Below are positions 10,068 to 19,700 of a DNA stretch of 64,000 nt, piece after piece; within the stretch, counting starts at the first letter, position 1, and the number at the start of each line of letters is the position of its first letter. Source of the DNA: Platanthera guangdongensis (taxonomy: Eukaryota; Streptophyta; Magnoliopsida; Asparagales; Orchidaceae); NCBI GenBank assembly GCA_039583875.1, contig CM077153.1, forward strand, positions 118,416,568-118,480,567. Reading direction: 5' to 3'. The notes beneath the pieces were generated by a model, which worked only from the letters and a program-made list of their open reading frames with translations, did not search any database and was not told the origin of the DNA. Made by a program: the position numbers and the translations under genes.

Positions 10068-10998
10068 GTCGAGACTGTTTGTCTTTAAGTGTCGACACTT
10101 ATAGACCAAGTGGCGACAAAAGTTGTCTAAGTGTCGACACTAGCCTACAAGGTGTCGACACAACTCATTGTGTTGTAGATTTTATATCTCGACACAGCTT
10201 CTTCTTCTTGTGTCGACACTGATGATGTGTGTCGACACAACTACTTGTACTTCAGTATATTGCTGAATTCTTGTAAGTGTCGACACATCTCCTTTGTGTC
10301 GACACATCTTCATGTGTTGAAATTGTCAGTGTCGACACTGCTTCTTGGTGTCGACACATGTCTTTAGTGTTGATACTTGCTGAGTGTCGACACAGCTCCT
10401 TGTGTCGACACATACTTCTTCTGTTGAGACTCTGGCTGAGTGTCGACACATCTCCTTAGTGTCGACACTTGTACTTAGAATATTCTTGAACTTTGCTAAG
10501 TGTCGACACAGCTCCTTGTGTCGACACTTTCTTCAAGTGTTGAGTCTTCAGCTGAGTGTCGACACATTCTTTCTTGTGTCGACACTTTCTTCAAGTGTTG
10601 AGTCTTCAGCTGAGTGTCGACACATTCTTTCTTGTGTCGACACTTTCTTCAAGTGTTGACTCTTCTGCTATGTGTCGACACATTGTTCTGGGTGTCGACA
10701 CTTATACTTAGACTCTGCTGACTTTTGCTGAGTGTCGACACAACCTCCAAGTGTCGACACTTTCTGATGTAGACACAGTTTCTCTGAGTGTTGACACAAC
10801 TGCTAAGTGTCGACACTGCTTCACTGCACTTTTCTTCACTGAGTGTCGACACAGCTCCTTGTGTCGACACTTTCTTTCTGGTGTCGACTCTGCATCCCTG
10901 GTGTCGACACAATGACTCCAAGTGTCGAGACTGCTTGCCTGTGTGTCGACACAAGTCTTCTTAAGTGTCGACACTTTCCCTCTGGGTGTCGACACATG
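10068..10998. repeat. GTGTCGACAC palindrome array in the A LTR
   Basis: About thirty perfect copies of the 10-bp palindrome GTGTCGACAC, with a few one-base variants. They occur in pairs 18-20 bp apart, and from about 10384 to 10751 the pairs recur every 56-60 bp. The spacers are less conserved than the palindromes. The array lies upstream of the gag side in transcriptional terms, within the LTR. Sirevirus LTRs are known for repeated palindromic motifs. Confidence 0.93.
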
Positions 10999-11140
10999 GA
11001 CTTAGAAACTTTTTCATCTTTCCTGCAAATACTTAACCTGCACAAGTAAACTCAAAGCACATCAAATACATTTTGATGTATATCATTGAGTTGGGTGAGG
11101 CTTCTTCAAATCAGGTACATTTAAACCAATGTACACAACA

Positions 11141-11415
11141 ATCTCCCCCAATTTGGAGAAGTCATAACCCTTAGTCAATGATATGCACCATTCATAATAA
11201 AATTATAAAATGATGTAAGGCAGGATTATATATAGCAGGGCAAACATAAACATGTATCAATCAAACATGTATACATAGACATCATCACAGAACAAATATG
11301 AAATAGATTTAACATATAACATATTGTTCTAATATCTGTCATATTCATTTTCAAAAGTTTACAAAGTGTTTAACAATCAAAATATTACAACTGTAAACTC
11401 AAGAAAAATTTTAAG
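11141..11415 (-). other. Polypurine tract and 3' UTR of element A
   Basis: On the minus strand the tract AATTGGGGGAGAT (11141-11153) abuts the 3' LTR. The remaining AT-rich sequence up to the end of ORF3 holds no gene that I can see. Confidence 0.75.
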
Positions 11416-11628
11416 CTATTTTTGTTCAGCCTCCTTGATCACTATTCCTTTTCTAGATTGTACTTTGGCTTGAACAGGAGCTTCAGCAACTTCAGCATCA
11501 GCAGGCTTCTTGCCTTTCAGATCCTTTTTCTTTTGCTCTTCAGCTTTAATCTTTTGCCTCTCAAAATAATGATAAGGCTTGGGAAAGTACTTGCTAGGCT
11601 CCTGAGTAGTAGGAGGTAGCTTTCCCAT
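11416..11628 (-). pseudogene. C-terminal end of A ORF3 in a shifted frame
   Basis: This 70-codon stretch reads PPTTQEPSKYFPKPYHYFERQ followed by a Lys/Glu/Ala-rich tail, and overlaps the end of the long ORF3 in another frame. Element F has KYFPKPYMYFQRQ at the same place, in line with its own ORF3. The end of ORF3 in this copy of A was therefore probably moved out of frame by a one-base indel between about 11600 and 11650. Confidence 0.6.
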
Positions 11629-14269
11629 CTTGGCCTTTTCTTCTATATTGGACTATGGCTTCTTGCCTTGTCTCATGTTTCCTCCATTCCATTTCAGAAA
11701 ACCATTTATTTCTGTCTTGAATGTTATCTTTTGCAGCTTTCCATGCAGTTAAGATAATGTTTCTTGAAGTGGGGCTCCATTTCTCAAAGTCTGGTCTTTG
11801 TTCAGCTTGCTCCCTGAACCTCTTCTTAGACAATCTGGTTTCTTCTTCTTTCTGCAGAGCTTCTTGCATAGCCTCTGAGACTGGCTGAACCACCTTCTCA
11901 ATGATAACATTTTTCTTATCCTTAGGTGGGCTATACATTGTCTGGATATCAGCATGTATCATATCAAAATCTGGAGGAGGGTAGATGACTTGAGCCACTT
12001 CAGGTTGCTCCCCTCCTAGATATGCAGGATGTATTCCAGATTCTGCTACATTGTCATCATCACATAAGGGAGGATAACCAAGGGTAGCTCTGATAGAATT
12101 AGATATCCACTTGGCATGATCAGAGCTGGCTTTGACTAACACCCTCTCCCCCTTTATGACTTCTCTTTCTATGTGATCTCTTACATCATCTTTTTGAAAT
12201 CTGACCTGGTTATCCAAATAATTGACTCCATCTTTAAAGAAAGGTTTCAACCTTTGGAGTTTGTCAGTTATCAACTTCTGAGAGTCTTGTATGGCAGTCT
12301 TAACAGCAGTTATTTCTTCTTGGAATGCTTTGTCAAATTCTGCTTTAGCAGTAGCAGTAGAAGTAGTCAGTCCAGCTGCTATGTTCTGCATCTCAGTGAT
12401 AATGGCATTATGAGACTCTGTCAAATTATTATTCATCCTGATTTGATTTTCCAGTACATAGCCTTGCTTTACTTCAAGTTCATCTACTTGAGCTTTTATC
12501 TTTTCTTGATGTGTAGCCAAGTACACCACTGCATTCCCTCCCTTGTGGAAGCAGTCAGTCATCTCCTTCTTATTGAGATTCATCTCAAATCTTATTGACT
12601 TAATATCCTGGGCCAAATCAAACTGAAGAGATTTGTGCCCTTCATCCACATATGTCTCTATAGCTTTCCTGTGCTCATCAAGCTTAATCTGCATTGCAAC
12701 CATTAGAGCACTATAATCAACAGTTGGTGCTGGCTGTGATATAGGCTGTGGTGCTACAGTTTGCAAAGCCTTTTTGTAATTCTGACTCCTCCTCTTGAAT
12801 ACTTGGAACTTTCGTTTCTTAGTCCTTGCTGCCTCCTCATCTTCAGAAGCTGAGGAGCTGGCTATATCTACCCTCTCCTTAGGGCTTGGAGGTAACTCCT
12901 TCTGCACATCTGATGCCTTCTCAGGTTCTTGCCTTGCAGGTTCTTCCAGAATTTGCACTTGCTCCCCCTCAACTGGAGCATTCTCCCCCTCAGCAACAGC
13001 ACAATCCTTGTCAAAATCTGTTTGATCCAGATTTAGGAAAAGATCTTCCATTGTATATTCTTGTGGAGAATGAGTTGGAGAAATTCTTGGCTCATCTACC
13101 ACTGGATCAGAAACTACTTGAACTGTAACAGATGTGTCCTCCATGACAACATCTGGGACTTGACTATCAATCTGAGTTTGCTGATTAACATAATTTAAGG
13201 AATCAGACAATATATTATCCTTTATAGGAAAATCTAAAGCATTAAGCTCAGTGATTACCTCAAGGAGGATGTGTGTTTCTTGTTCACTTTCCAGTGTAGT
13301 TGGCTCTTCTACAACTAGAGGCTCCCCCTGGACTGAATCCTGGTGTAAGGGGCTAGCTGGTGGTAGCTCCCCCTGTCTCACTGCAGTATCTTGTTGAGCT
13401 AGAGAGTTCACAGCATTTCCTTCTACATCCTCTTCTGGAGTAAAGATAACATGCTCTTCACTACCAGAGCTGCTAGAGGAAACCTGAGCCACTGGGGCAG
13501 TTTTCTCCTTCTTCTTTAGAGGTGTTGCTTTCTCAGGAGTTATTTTCTCAGGGGTTGGCATCTCCTTAGACAAAACCCTATCCCATCTAGATAATATCCT
13601 CAAGTCCATCTTTCTCATATGATTGATTTTAGTACCTGCAGCTTGACTCATAACCTCTGGTATGCTACCAGCTAGGTATAAACTTAAGATCCTACCCAAG
13701 TTGGGTTTCTTCAGACTTTCCTTGATCTTTTGAAAGACTATAACAGACCAATCTATTTTCAAAGTGAAGATTATCCTTGTCATAATACTGAACATATGGG
13801 CTGATACCCTATCATGCCCTCCTGGCTTACACAAAATTACTTTTCCAACAATTTCAGAGAGGAATTTCCCTTGGCTGTTCATGCCCTTTCTATTAAACAC
13901 AGATCCAATTTTCATCTTTGAATCCAGACCACACCATGTCAATCCTTCTCTGGTCTTAGAAGCAGTTACTTCTTCTTCTTCCTTGGTTCTAGGCAGGTTT
14001 AGAACTTTTCTTAAACTTTTTGGTGATACCTTCACTTTTTCTCCATGTACCCTGGATTGGATCTTGAATCCAGATTCGTCTATTTTAGCTCCATTCAGAA
14101 ACTCTAGAACTTCCTTCTTCCAGATCTTTGTAGGCTCTGAAACAAGAAATTCTAACCCCGAGTCTGCAACTAGGGTTATCACATTCTTGATTTCTGGGTC
14201 TGCATCCTCAAACGCGTCTCGCACCAGTTCATAGCCTTCATTGACGTTCTCCTCGAGCTTTGGTGCCAT
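11594..14269 (-). CDS. ORF3 of element A (Sirevirus third ORF, 891 aa)
   Basis: The ATG at 14269 begins MAPKLEENVNEGYE; an upstream in-frame start at 14317 lies in the palindrome array and is less likely. The N-terminal ~190 residues resemble the putative plant transposon protein domain (PF20167-like): VSPKSLRKVLNLP near residue 85, then GKFLSEIVGKVIL and a Trp-containing helix. Residues ~240-480 are low-complexity, acidic and Ser/Pro/Glu-rich. Residues ~500-525 contain a basic KKRK cluster that could be a nuclear signal. About 540-740 is a predicted coiled coil with Gln/Lys/Glu heptads. I see no signal peptide and no membrane segment, so an envelope role is not supported. It is open while pol next to it is full of stops. 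The last part is frameshifted. Function unknown. Confidence 0.75.
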   Translation of the reverse strand: MAPKLEENVNEGYELVRDAFEDADPEIKNVITLVADSGLEFLVSEPTKIWKKEVLEFLNGAKIDESGFKIQSRVHGEKVKVSPKSLRKVLNLPRTKEEEEVTASKTREGLTWCGLDSKMKIGSVFNRKGMNSQGKFLSEIVGKVILCKPGGHDRVSAHMFSIMTRIIFTLKIDWSVIVFQKIKESLKKPNLGRILSLYLAGSIPEVMSQAAGTKINHMRKMDLRILSRWDRVLSKEMPTPEKITPEKATPLKKKEKTAPVAQVSSSSSGSEEHVIFTPEEDVEGNAVNSLAQQDTAVRQGELPPASPLHQDSVQGEPLVVEEPTTLESEQETHILLEVITELNALDFPIKDNILSDSLNYVNQQTQIDSQVPDVVMEDTSVTVQVVSDPVVDEPRISPTHSPQEYTMEDLFLNLDQTDFDKDCAVAEGENAPVEGEQVQILEEPARQEPEKASDVQKELPPSPKERVDIASSSASEDEEAARTKKRKFQVFKRRSQNYKKALQTVAPQPISQPAPTVDYSALMVAMQIKLDEHRKAIETYVDEGHKSLQFDLAQDIKSIRFEMNLNKKEMTDCFHKGGNAVVYLATHQEKIKAQVDELEVKQGYVLENQIRMNNNLTESHNAIITEMQNIAAGLTTSTATAKAEFDKAFQEEITAVKTAIQDSQKLITDKLQRLKPFFKDGVNYLDNQVRFQKDDVRDHIEREVIKGERVLVKASSDHAKWISNSIRATLGYPPLCDDDNVAESGIHPAYLGGEQPEVAQVIYPPPDFDMIHADIQTMYSPPKDKKNVIIEKVVQPVSEAMQEALQKEEETRLSKKRFREQAEQRPDFEKWSPTSRNIILTAWKAAKDNIQDRNKWFSEMEWRKHETRQEAIVQYRRKGQDGKATSYYSGA

Positions 14270-14282
14270 TAGGGTTTGAAGA

Positions 14283-14762
14283 ATTTGAACTGAGAGAAGA
14301 GAGGTATCGACACACAAATTTGGTCTCGAAACTTTTGAAAGCGTGTCGACAGACTAAGGCAAAATCCTATTTATACCTTTCTAGGTTTGAAGATGAAAGG
14401 GCGGGCAGCTAACTTAAATTGTGTCGACACTGTCGATAAGTGTCGACACTGACTTATAATGTCTCGACACCTATGTGTCGACACAAGTTTAGTCAACAGA
14501 TTATATGTGTCGACACTTGTTTATGTGTCGACACCACTCAGCTCGACACATAGTCGAGACTTTACTTAGATAATATTGAGTAAGGCCTAAGTGTCGACAC
14601 CACCTTGGATATGTCGACACCTACTTGACATGTGTCGACACTAATTTTCTGAAGTGTCGACACCAACTTCCTAGATATGTCGATACCTTTTCACTGAAGT
14701 GTCGACACGAATTTTCTGTGTCGACACAGATATCTCTGTGTGTCGACACCTTTTTACTTAGC
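14283..14762. repeat. GTGTCGACAC array in the pol-ORF3 spacer of A
   Basis: About fifteen copies of GTGTCGACAC or one-base variants lie between the end of pol (14776) and the ORF3 start, as dense as in the LTR. The position just upstream of ORF3 would suit an internal promoter or enhancer for ORF3, which is an inference. A TATA-like TATTTATACC lies at about 14369-14378 on the plus strand (GGTATAAATA on the minus strand). Confidence 0.88.
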
Positions 14763-14775
14763 CATTTCTATAAAC

Positions 14776-15835
14776 TTATTCTAAGTTTATCATACCTAGT
14801 TCAATTTTAAACCTATTGAACTTAGTTTCTTCTAAGGGCTTAGTATACATATCAGCTAGTTGATTATCTGTTTTAACATATTCCAGTAAAATATCTTCTT
14901 TCTCTACATGCTCCCTAAGAAAATGATATTTTATTTCAATATGTTTAGTTCTACTATGGGAAACAGGATTATGTGCAATTGATATAGCACTTGTAGAATC
15001 ACAAAAGAGTGGGGTTCTACTTACCTGAAATCCATAATCCTCAAGCTGATGTTGTATCCATAGAAGTTGAGCACAGCAACTTCCTGCAGCCATATATTCT
15101 GACTCTGTAGTGGAGATAGCCACACTTGTTTGCTTTTTGCTACTCCATGAAATCAGTCTTCCACCTAGGAATTGACAGGTTCCAGTTGTGCTTGTTCTGT
15201 CTTCTTTGCATCCTGCAAAGTCTGCATCTGAATAACCTGTTAGTTCAAAATCCTCATTCCTAGGGTACTAGAGGCCTAGATAAGGAGTGCCCTTTAGATA
15301 TCTCAATATCCTTTTGACTGCTGTCAAATGAGACTCTTTAGGGCATGCTTGATACCTTGCACAGACGCATGCAGCATACATGATATCTGGTCTACTTGCA
15401 GTCAAATATAATAGGGAGCCAACTATCCCTCTATACAAAGACTCATCTACAGGTTTCCCTGCATCATCCTTGCTAAGAGACATACTTGACCCCATAGGAG
15501 TCTTCATGGTACTGGATGAATCCATACCATACTTCCTTATGAGTTCTAGGGTGAACTTAGACTGGCATATGGATAAACCATTCTCAGTCTGTCTTACTTG
15601 GAGACCCAAGAAAAACTTAAGCTCCCCCATACTACTCATCTCAAATTACCCTTGCATTAGTTTTGCAAACTTTTTGCAAAGACTACTTTCAGTAGACCCA
15701 AATATTATGTCATCTACATATATTTGAACTAGTATTACTTTGCCTCTGGATTCCCTAAGGAATAAAGTCTTGTCTATTTTTCCCCTTGTGAACTTATTCT
15801 CAATGAGGAAACTAGACAGGGTTTCATACCAAGCC
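14776..15835 (-). pseudogene. Copia A pol, distal part: RT C-terminus and RNase H
   Basis: Continues pol after element T. On the minus strand it opens with RAWYETL, then IYVDDIIFGS (about 15720-15690), the RT catalytic motif, then GELKFFLGLQV, and after ~15240 the RNase H with DADFAG, SESEY-like TTESEYMAAG and the end TKHIEI...ADMYTKPL. The frame stays the same throughout, with TAA near 15651 and TAG at 15268-15270, the latter where relatives have Trp (GLWYP). Stop at 14776. The RT is therefore cut by two nonsense codons as well as by T. Confidence 0.88.
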
Positions 15836-15840
15836 CTAGG

Positions 15841-16645
15841 TGTACAACCCTGTGTCCGGCGAGCGGGTCCCGCCAGGGAGGTTCAGCAGGCCTGGCCCCG
15901 CGACCCGCACCCGAGCGACAAAACAGGCTATACGGCGAAAGGGCTGGCCCGCTCCCGCCCATTTCAAGCGAGCGAGCCGGCGAGGCGAGTGAGCTGGCGA
16001 CCCGCGATTGGCGGGTCGATCGAAGTCGCGACGACCGCCGACCACCCCCCACACGCGACCTGGCTGCCGATCCGCCCGGCAGAAGACAGGCAGCTCGCCC
16101 GTATCGGCTCGCGCTCGCCCAGGGAGGATAGGCGAGCCACGAGGCCAGGCCGCGCCCGCCTCCTGCGGGGGAACTGAAGGCGAGCCGACCCCCCAGGGGT
16201 GCGAATAGCTACTTAGAACAGCGGAGCCTCGCTGTTGGCAGACCAGGTTGGGCTGCGCATAGCTATTCAGAACAGCGGAGTTTGGCTGTTGGCAGACCCA
16301 ACCAGGGGCCTTTTGGTATTTCCAGGTCAGTCCTTTTGGTTATTGGCAGTTCAGATTCTGAAAATCCATAAATAAGACCCAAGGGGTACCTCAGAGGGGA
16401 CGCTTTTAGTGCCTCCTTACTCTCATTTTTCAAGTGTTCTCTGAGGGTACCTTAGCTCGGCTCTTGGCTAAGGAGGGGAAGCGCTCAGAGATCTTCCGGG
16501 TTTGTGGTGGGACCTCCCTGCCGAGCCCTTGGGACTGTTCTTTCTTGTCTCTTTCGTTGTTTTTCTTGCAGGAGCAAAGTAGGCGCGAGACCACCCCTTC
16601 CCCAAGGGTCGAACTCCACAAGAGGCCGGATTTCCGGTTTCAACA
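15841..16645 (+). repeat. 5' LTR of element T
   Basis: 805 bp, TGTACAACC...TTTCAACA, the same length as the 3' LTR. The first 350 bp are GC-rich with many GAGC/GGCGAG stretches. ORFs 15740-16208 and their antisense partners lie in it and are not genes. Confidence 0.95.
16366..16376 (+). promoter_or_regulatory. Putative TATA box of the T 5' LTR, altered
   Basis: It reads CCATAAATAAG; the 3' LTR reads CTATAAATAAG at 27835-27845. One transition separates them. It lies about 325 bp upstream of the gag ATG. Confidence 0.5.
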
Positions 16646-16648
16646 TTT

Positions 16649-16662
16649 TGGTGCGGTGAGCT
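16649..16662 (+). other. Putative primer binding site of T
   Basis: TGGTGCGGTGAGCT starts three bases after the LTR end. It begins with the TGG expected opposite a tRNA CCA end. I cannot assign the tRNA; it is not the initiator-Met site used by the copia elements. Confidence 0.45.
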
Positions 16663-16700
16663 TGGAGAGTGCTCAGTGCAGAAAAGCTTCGGCGAGCTCA

Positions 16701-19700
16701 ATGACGGGAGGTCAAGGATCTGACAGACAGGACTCGCCACCCCCACCACCTCTTGCAACGGTGGGAATGTTTGAAGATTTCAGGAATGAGGTGCTGACTC
16801 TAGTCAAGATCGCGCTCGGCACGCGGGCCGAGTGCTCGACTCCGGCGATCCCGATCGCGGCCGCCCCCTCCTTAGGCGAGGACGCTCCCGGCAGGCGAGC
16901 CGGGAAGGAGGTGGCCGAGGAAGGCCGAGGAAGCGAGCTCCCGGGGCGCGAGCTCTTCCCCGGTTCGGCAGGCCGAGGCCGGTTCGTCGAGTTGGGCCCG
17001 CGAGACTCGCCGGCCCGCCAGGTGGGGGGAGGCAGCCCCTTCAGCGAGCTGGTCTCCTCAGCTCCAGTACCAGACGGGTTCAGGGAGCCCGAGATGACCT
17101 ACTACACCGGGAAGGGAGACCCGGTTCAGCACGTCCAGTGGTTCGAGGACGTAGTCTCCATCCGTCAGATGTCGGACGGATTCAAGTGCTGTCTCTTCGC
17201 CATCACCCTCCGAGAGAAGGCAAGGGAGTGGTTCCACCAGCTGCCGGCCAGTTCCATCTATTGCTTCGAGGACCTACGCCGAGGGTTCATGTTGAGGTTC
17301 ACTACCTCAAAGAAGAGGAAGAAAGAGTCTGAGTCCTTGTTCCACATAAAGCAGGGGGTGAACGAGACGTTGGGGAGCTATGTGGATCGGTTCCAGGAGG
17401 AGGTTACCCAAGTCCAGGAGATGCCGGGCCACAGTCTGATGATGGCCTTCACCCTGGGCCTGCAGCAGGGTTTCTTCCGCATGGAGCTGAAGAGAATTCC
17501 CCCCCTCTACTACGAGGAGCTGATGGAGAGGGCGGCGAGAGAGGTCGACGGGGAGGCGTCGAACCCGGAATTTGCAAGGAAGTTGGCCAGGTGGGCGACT
17601 GAGGAGGAAAAGGAGTCGAAGGGAGGAAGAGGACAGGAAGAGAGAAGGGGGGAGCCTAGGCAAAGGGAGCAGAGGGAGCAGAGGCAGCCCCAATGGCAGC
17701 AGCCGCCGAGGTGGGGGCACCAGGAGCCCGACCGTCGGCTGGGCTGGAGGCCTGAGTGGCAGGGGCAGGGGCCACAGAGGGTGAACTTCGGAAGGGGTCA
17801 CTTTCAGGGGAGGCAAGACCAATTCCACCCCCCAGGCTGGAGGCAGGGCCAGAGGCCCCGACTCCCCGATCAGGAGGAAGCCATGGCCATTGCTCTGGGA
17901 GCCAGGAGGGGGATCATGAGAAGGAGGAGAAGGGAGTTCAGGGTGGAGCTGCCCTACTGCGACTTCCATCAAGAAGAGGGGCACGCAACAGCCACGTGCC
18001 CGGAGTTCCTGGAAATGAGGGGGAACAGGGGGCGGCAGCAGCAGCAGGAAGAGGTGCGGCAGGAAGTGAGGATCGAGGAGGTCCTGCCTCGGGCGGAGGA
18101 GGATCGCTGTGAAGACCGGGTGGATGTGGGGACCCGAGGAGGGATCGGAGTGATCCACGGGGGAGTGGGGATCGAGGCTTCCCGCAAGGCAAGCCTCCAC
18201 ACCATGTACCGGCGGAGCGTCGCCTCTACGTCCCAAACCCCGCCGCCAGAGGAGAGGATCACCTTCTCCAGAAGTGATATGCCAGACCACGAGGATCCGT
18301 TCTGTGATGCGCTGGTCATCAAGGCCGCCATCGAGAATTTCACGGTCTCTCGGATCCTCGTGGACAATGGAAGCTCCGTGAACGTCGTCTTCAAAAAGGC
18401 GTTTGACGCGATGCAAGTGGAAGCTAAGAGGGTGCTGGCATCGGACGGGCCCTTGTTCGGATTCTCGGGAGAAAGGAAGGAGGTAGAGGGAGGAGTCGGC
18501 CTCCATGTCACCCTGGGGGGGCAGTCCCGAAACTACAAGTTCGTCATTGTGGACGCCCCCAGCAGCTACAGCGTAATCTTCGGGAGGCCCCTGATCAGTG
18601 CCTTCCGCTGCGTCCCCTCATCTTTCCATCAGTGCCTGAAGTTCAACGCTGAGGGGGTGCAGGTCAGGGTTAGGGGAGACCCAAAGGTGGCGCGGGAGTG
18701 CTACGTCACCGCGGTGAACACCATCTCTTGGCAGGAAGGAGCCGAGGAGATGGGGCGGAGGATGGAGGAGGACGAGCAGGAAGCCGGAGAGGTGGAGCTG
18801 GGGGTGAAGGACTGTGCAGAGAAGGCGGAAGGGGGAGATCTGGAGGAAGTGGCCGAAGTAAGGGCCGTAGGAGGGGAGATGGAGGTAGAGGTCCCCGTTC
18901 CGGAGGAAGGGGACGCCGAAGGATGGGGGGAACGATCCAGGCTGGAGGCGGCGGAAGAAGTGGTGGAGCTGGAGGTGCTCACCCGGGGAGGAAGGATGGA
19001 GAAGGTTCGCGTCAGCGGAGGGCTGACCCCGGAGGACCAGTGCCGGATGCTGGAGTGCATCCAGAAGAACGTGGACATCTTCGCCTGGAACGCCGCGGAG
19101 ATGCCGGGGGTTGACGTGGATGTGGCCTGCCACCGCCTCAACTTGGACCCGGGGACACGCCCCGTCCAGCAGAAAAAGAGATCCACGGCGGACAAGCTGG
19201 CAGAACCCATCAGGGAGGAGGTGGCGAAGCTTCTCAAAGCTGGCTTCGTGTCCGAAATTCAGTACCCCGGCTGGGTCTCCAACGTTGTGATGGTCAAAAA
19301 AGGAGACGGCCGCTGGCGGTTGTGTATCGATTTTTCCCTTCTTAATAAAGCTTGTCCTAAGGACTGTTACCCTTTGCCTCGGATCGACGCGCTGGTTGAT
19401 TCCACCGTCGGCTTTTCTGTAATGAGTTTTTTAGATGCCTTTTCAGGTTACCATCAGATCAGGATGCACCCCCCGGACATCAAGGATGTCTCATTCATCA
19501 CAGGGGATGGCTGCTACTGCTACAAGATGATGCCGTTCGGGCTGAAGAACGCTGGGGCCACCTACCAAAAAATGATGGACAGGGTCTTCAAGGAACAGAG
19601 GGGGAGGAACTTGGAGGTGTACGTGGACGACCTCATGATCAAGAGCCGGGACGTGGACTCCCACCTCCGGGACCTGGAGGAGACGTTCGCCACCCTGCGC

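Larger units (their letters stand above)
9050..11140 (-). repeat. 3' LTR of element A
   Basis: It starts TGAAAGATATTG and ends ACACAACA, matching 32372-34458 with few differences. It contains a 20-bp minisatellite, the promoter block and about 1 kb of palindrome array. ORFs such as those rich in CRH/VST are the array in translation. Confidence 0.92.

Noticed and set aside
10068..10998. CRISPR-like array
   Set aside because: The repeat is only 10 bp, spacers are short and similar to each other, there are no cas genes and the setting is a plant LTR.
10252..11049. Several overlapping ORFs on both strands rich in CRH, VST and VDT
   Set aside because: They are the GTGTCGACAC array translated in different frames; the palindrome gives the same words on both strands. 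Same for 33570-34367.
11594..14269. Envelope protein reading of ORF3
   Set aside because: No signal peptide, no transmembrane helix and no glycosylation-rich ectodomain; a coiled coil and basic cluster point to an intracellular protein.
15740..16208. Arg-rich ORFs in the T LTR (also 27280-27677)
   Set aside because: GC-rich LTR sequence with chance open frames; they differ between the two LTR copies by stops and starts.
17307..18511. Long antisense ORFs (399 and 180 codons) opposite T gag
   Set aside because: They mirror the GC-rich gag reading frame, are Leu/Pro/His- or Ser-rich without structure, and lack splice or promoter signals, unlike the two antisense genes further down.
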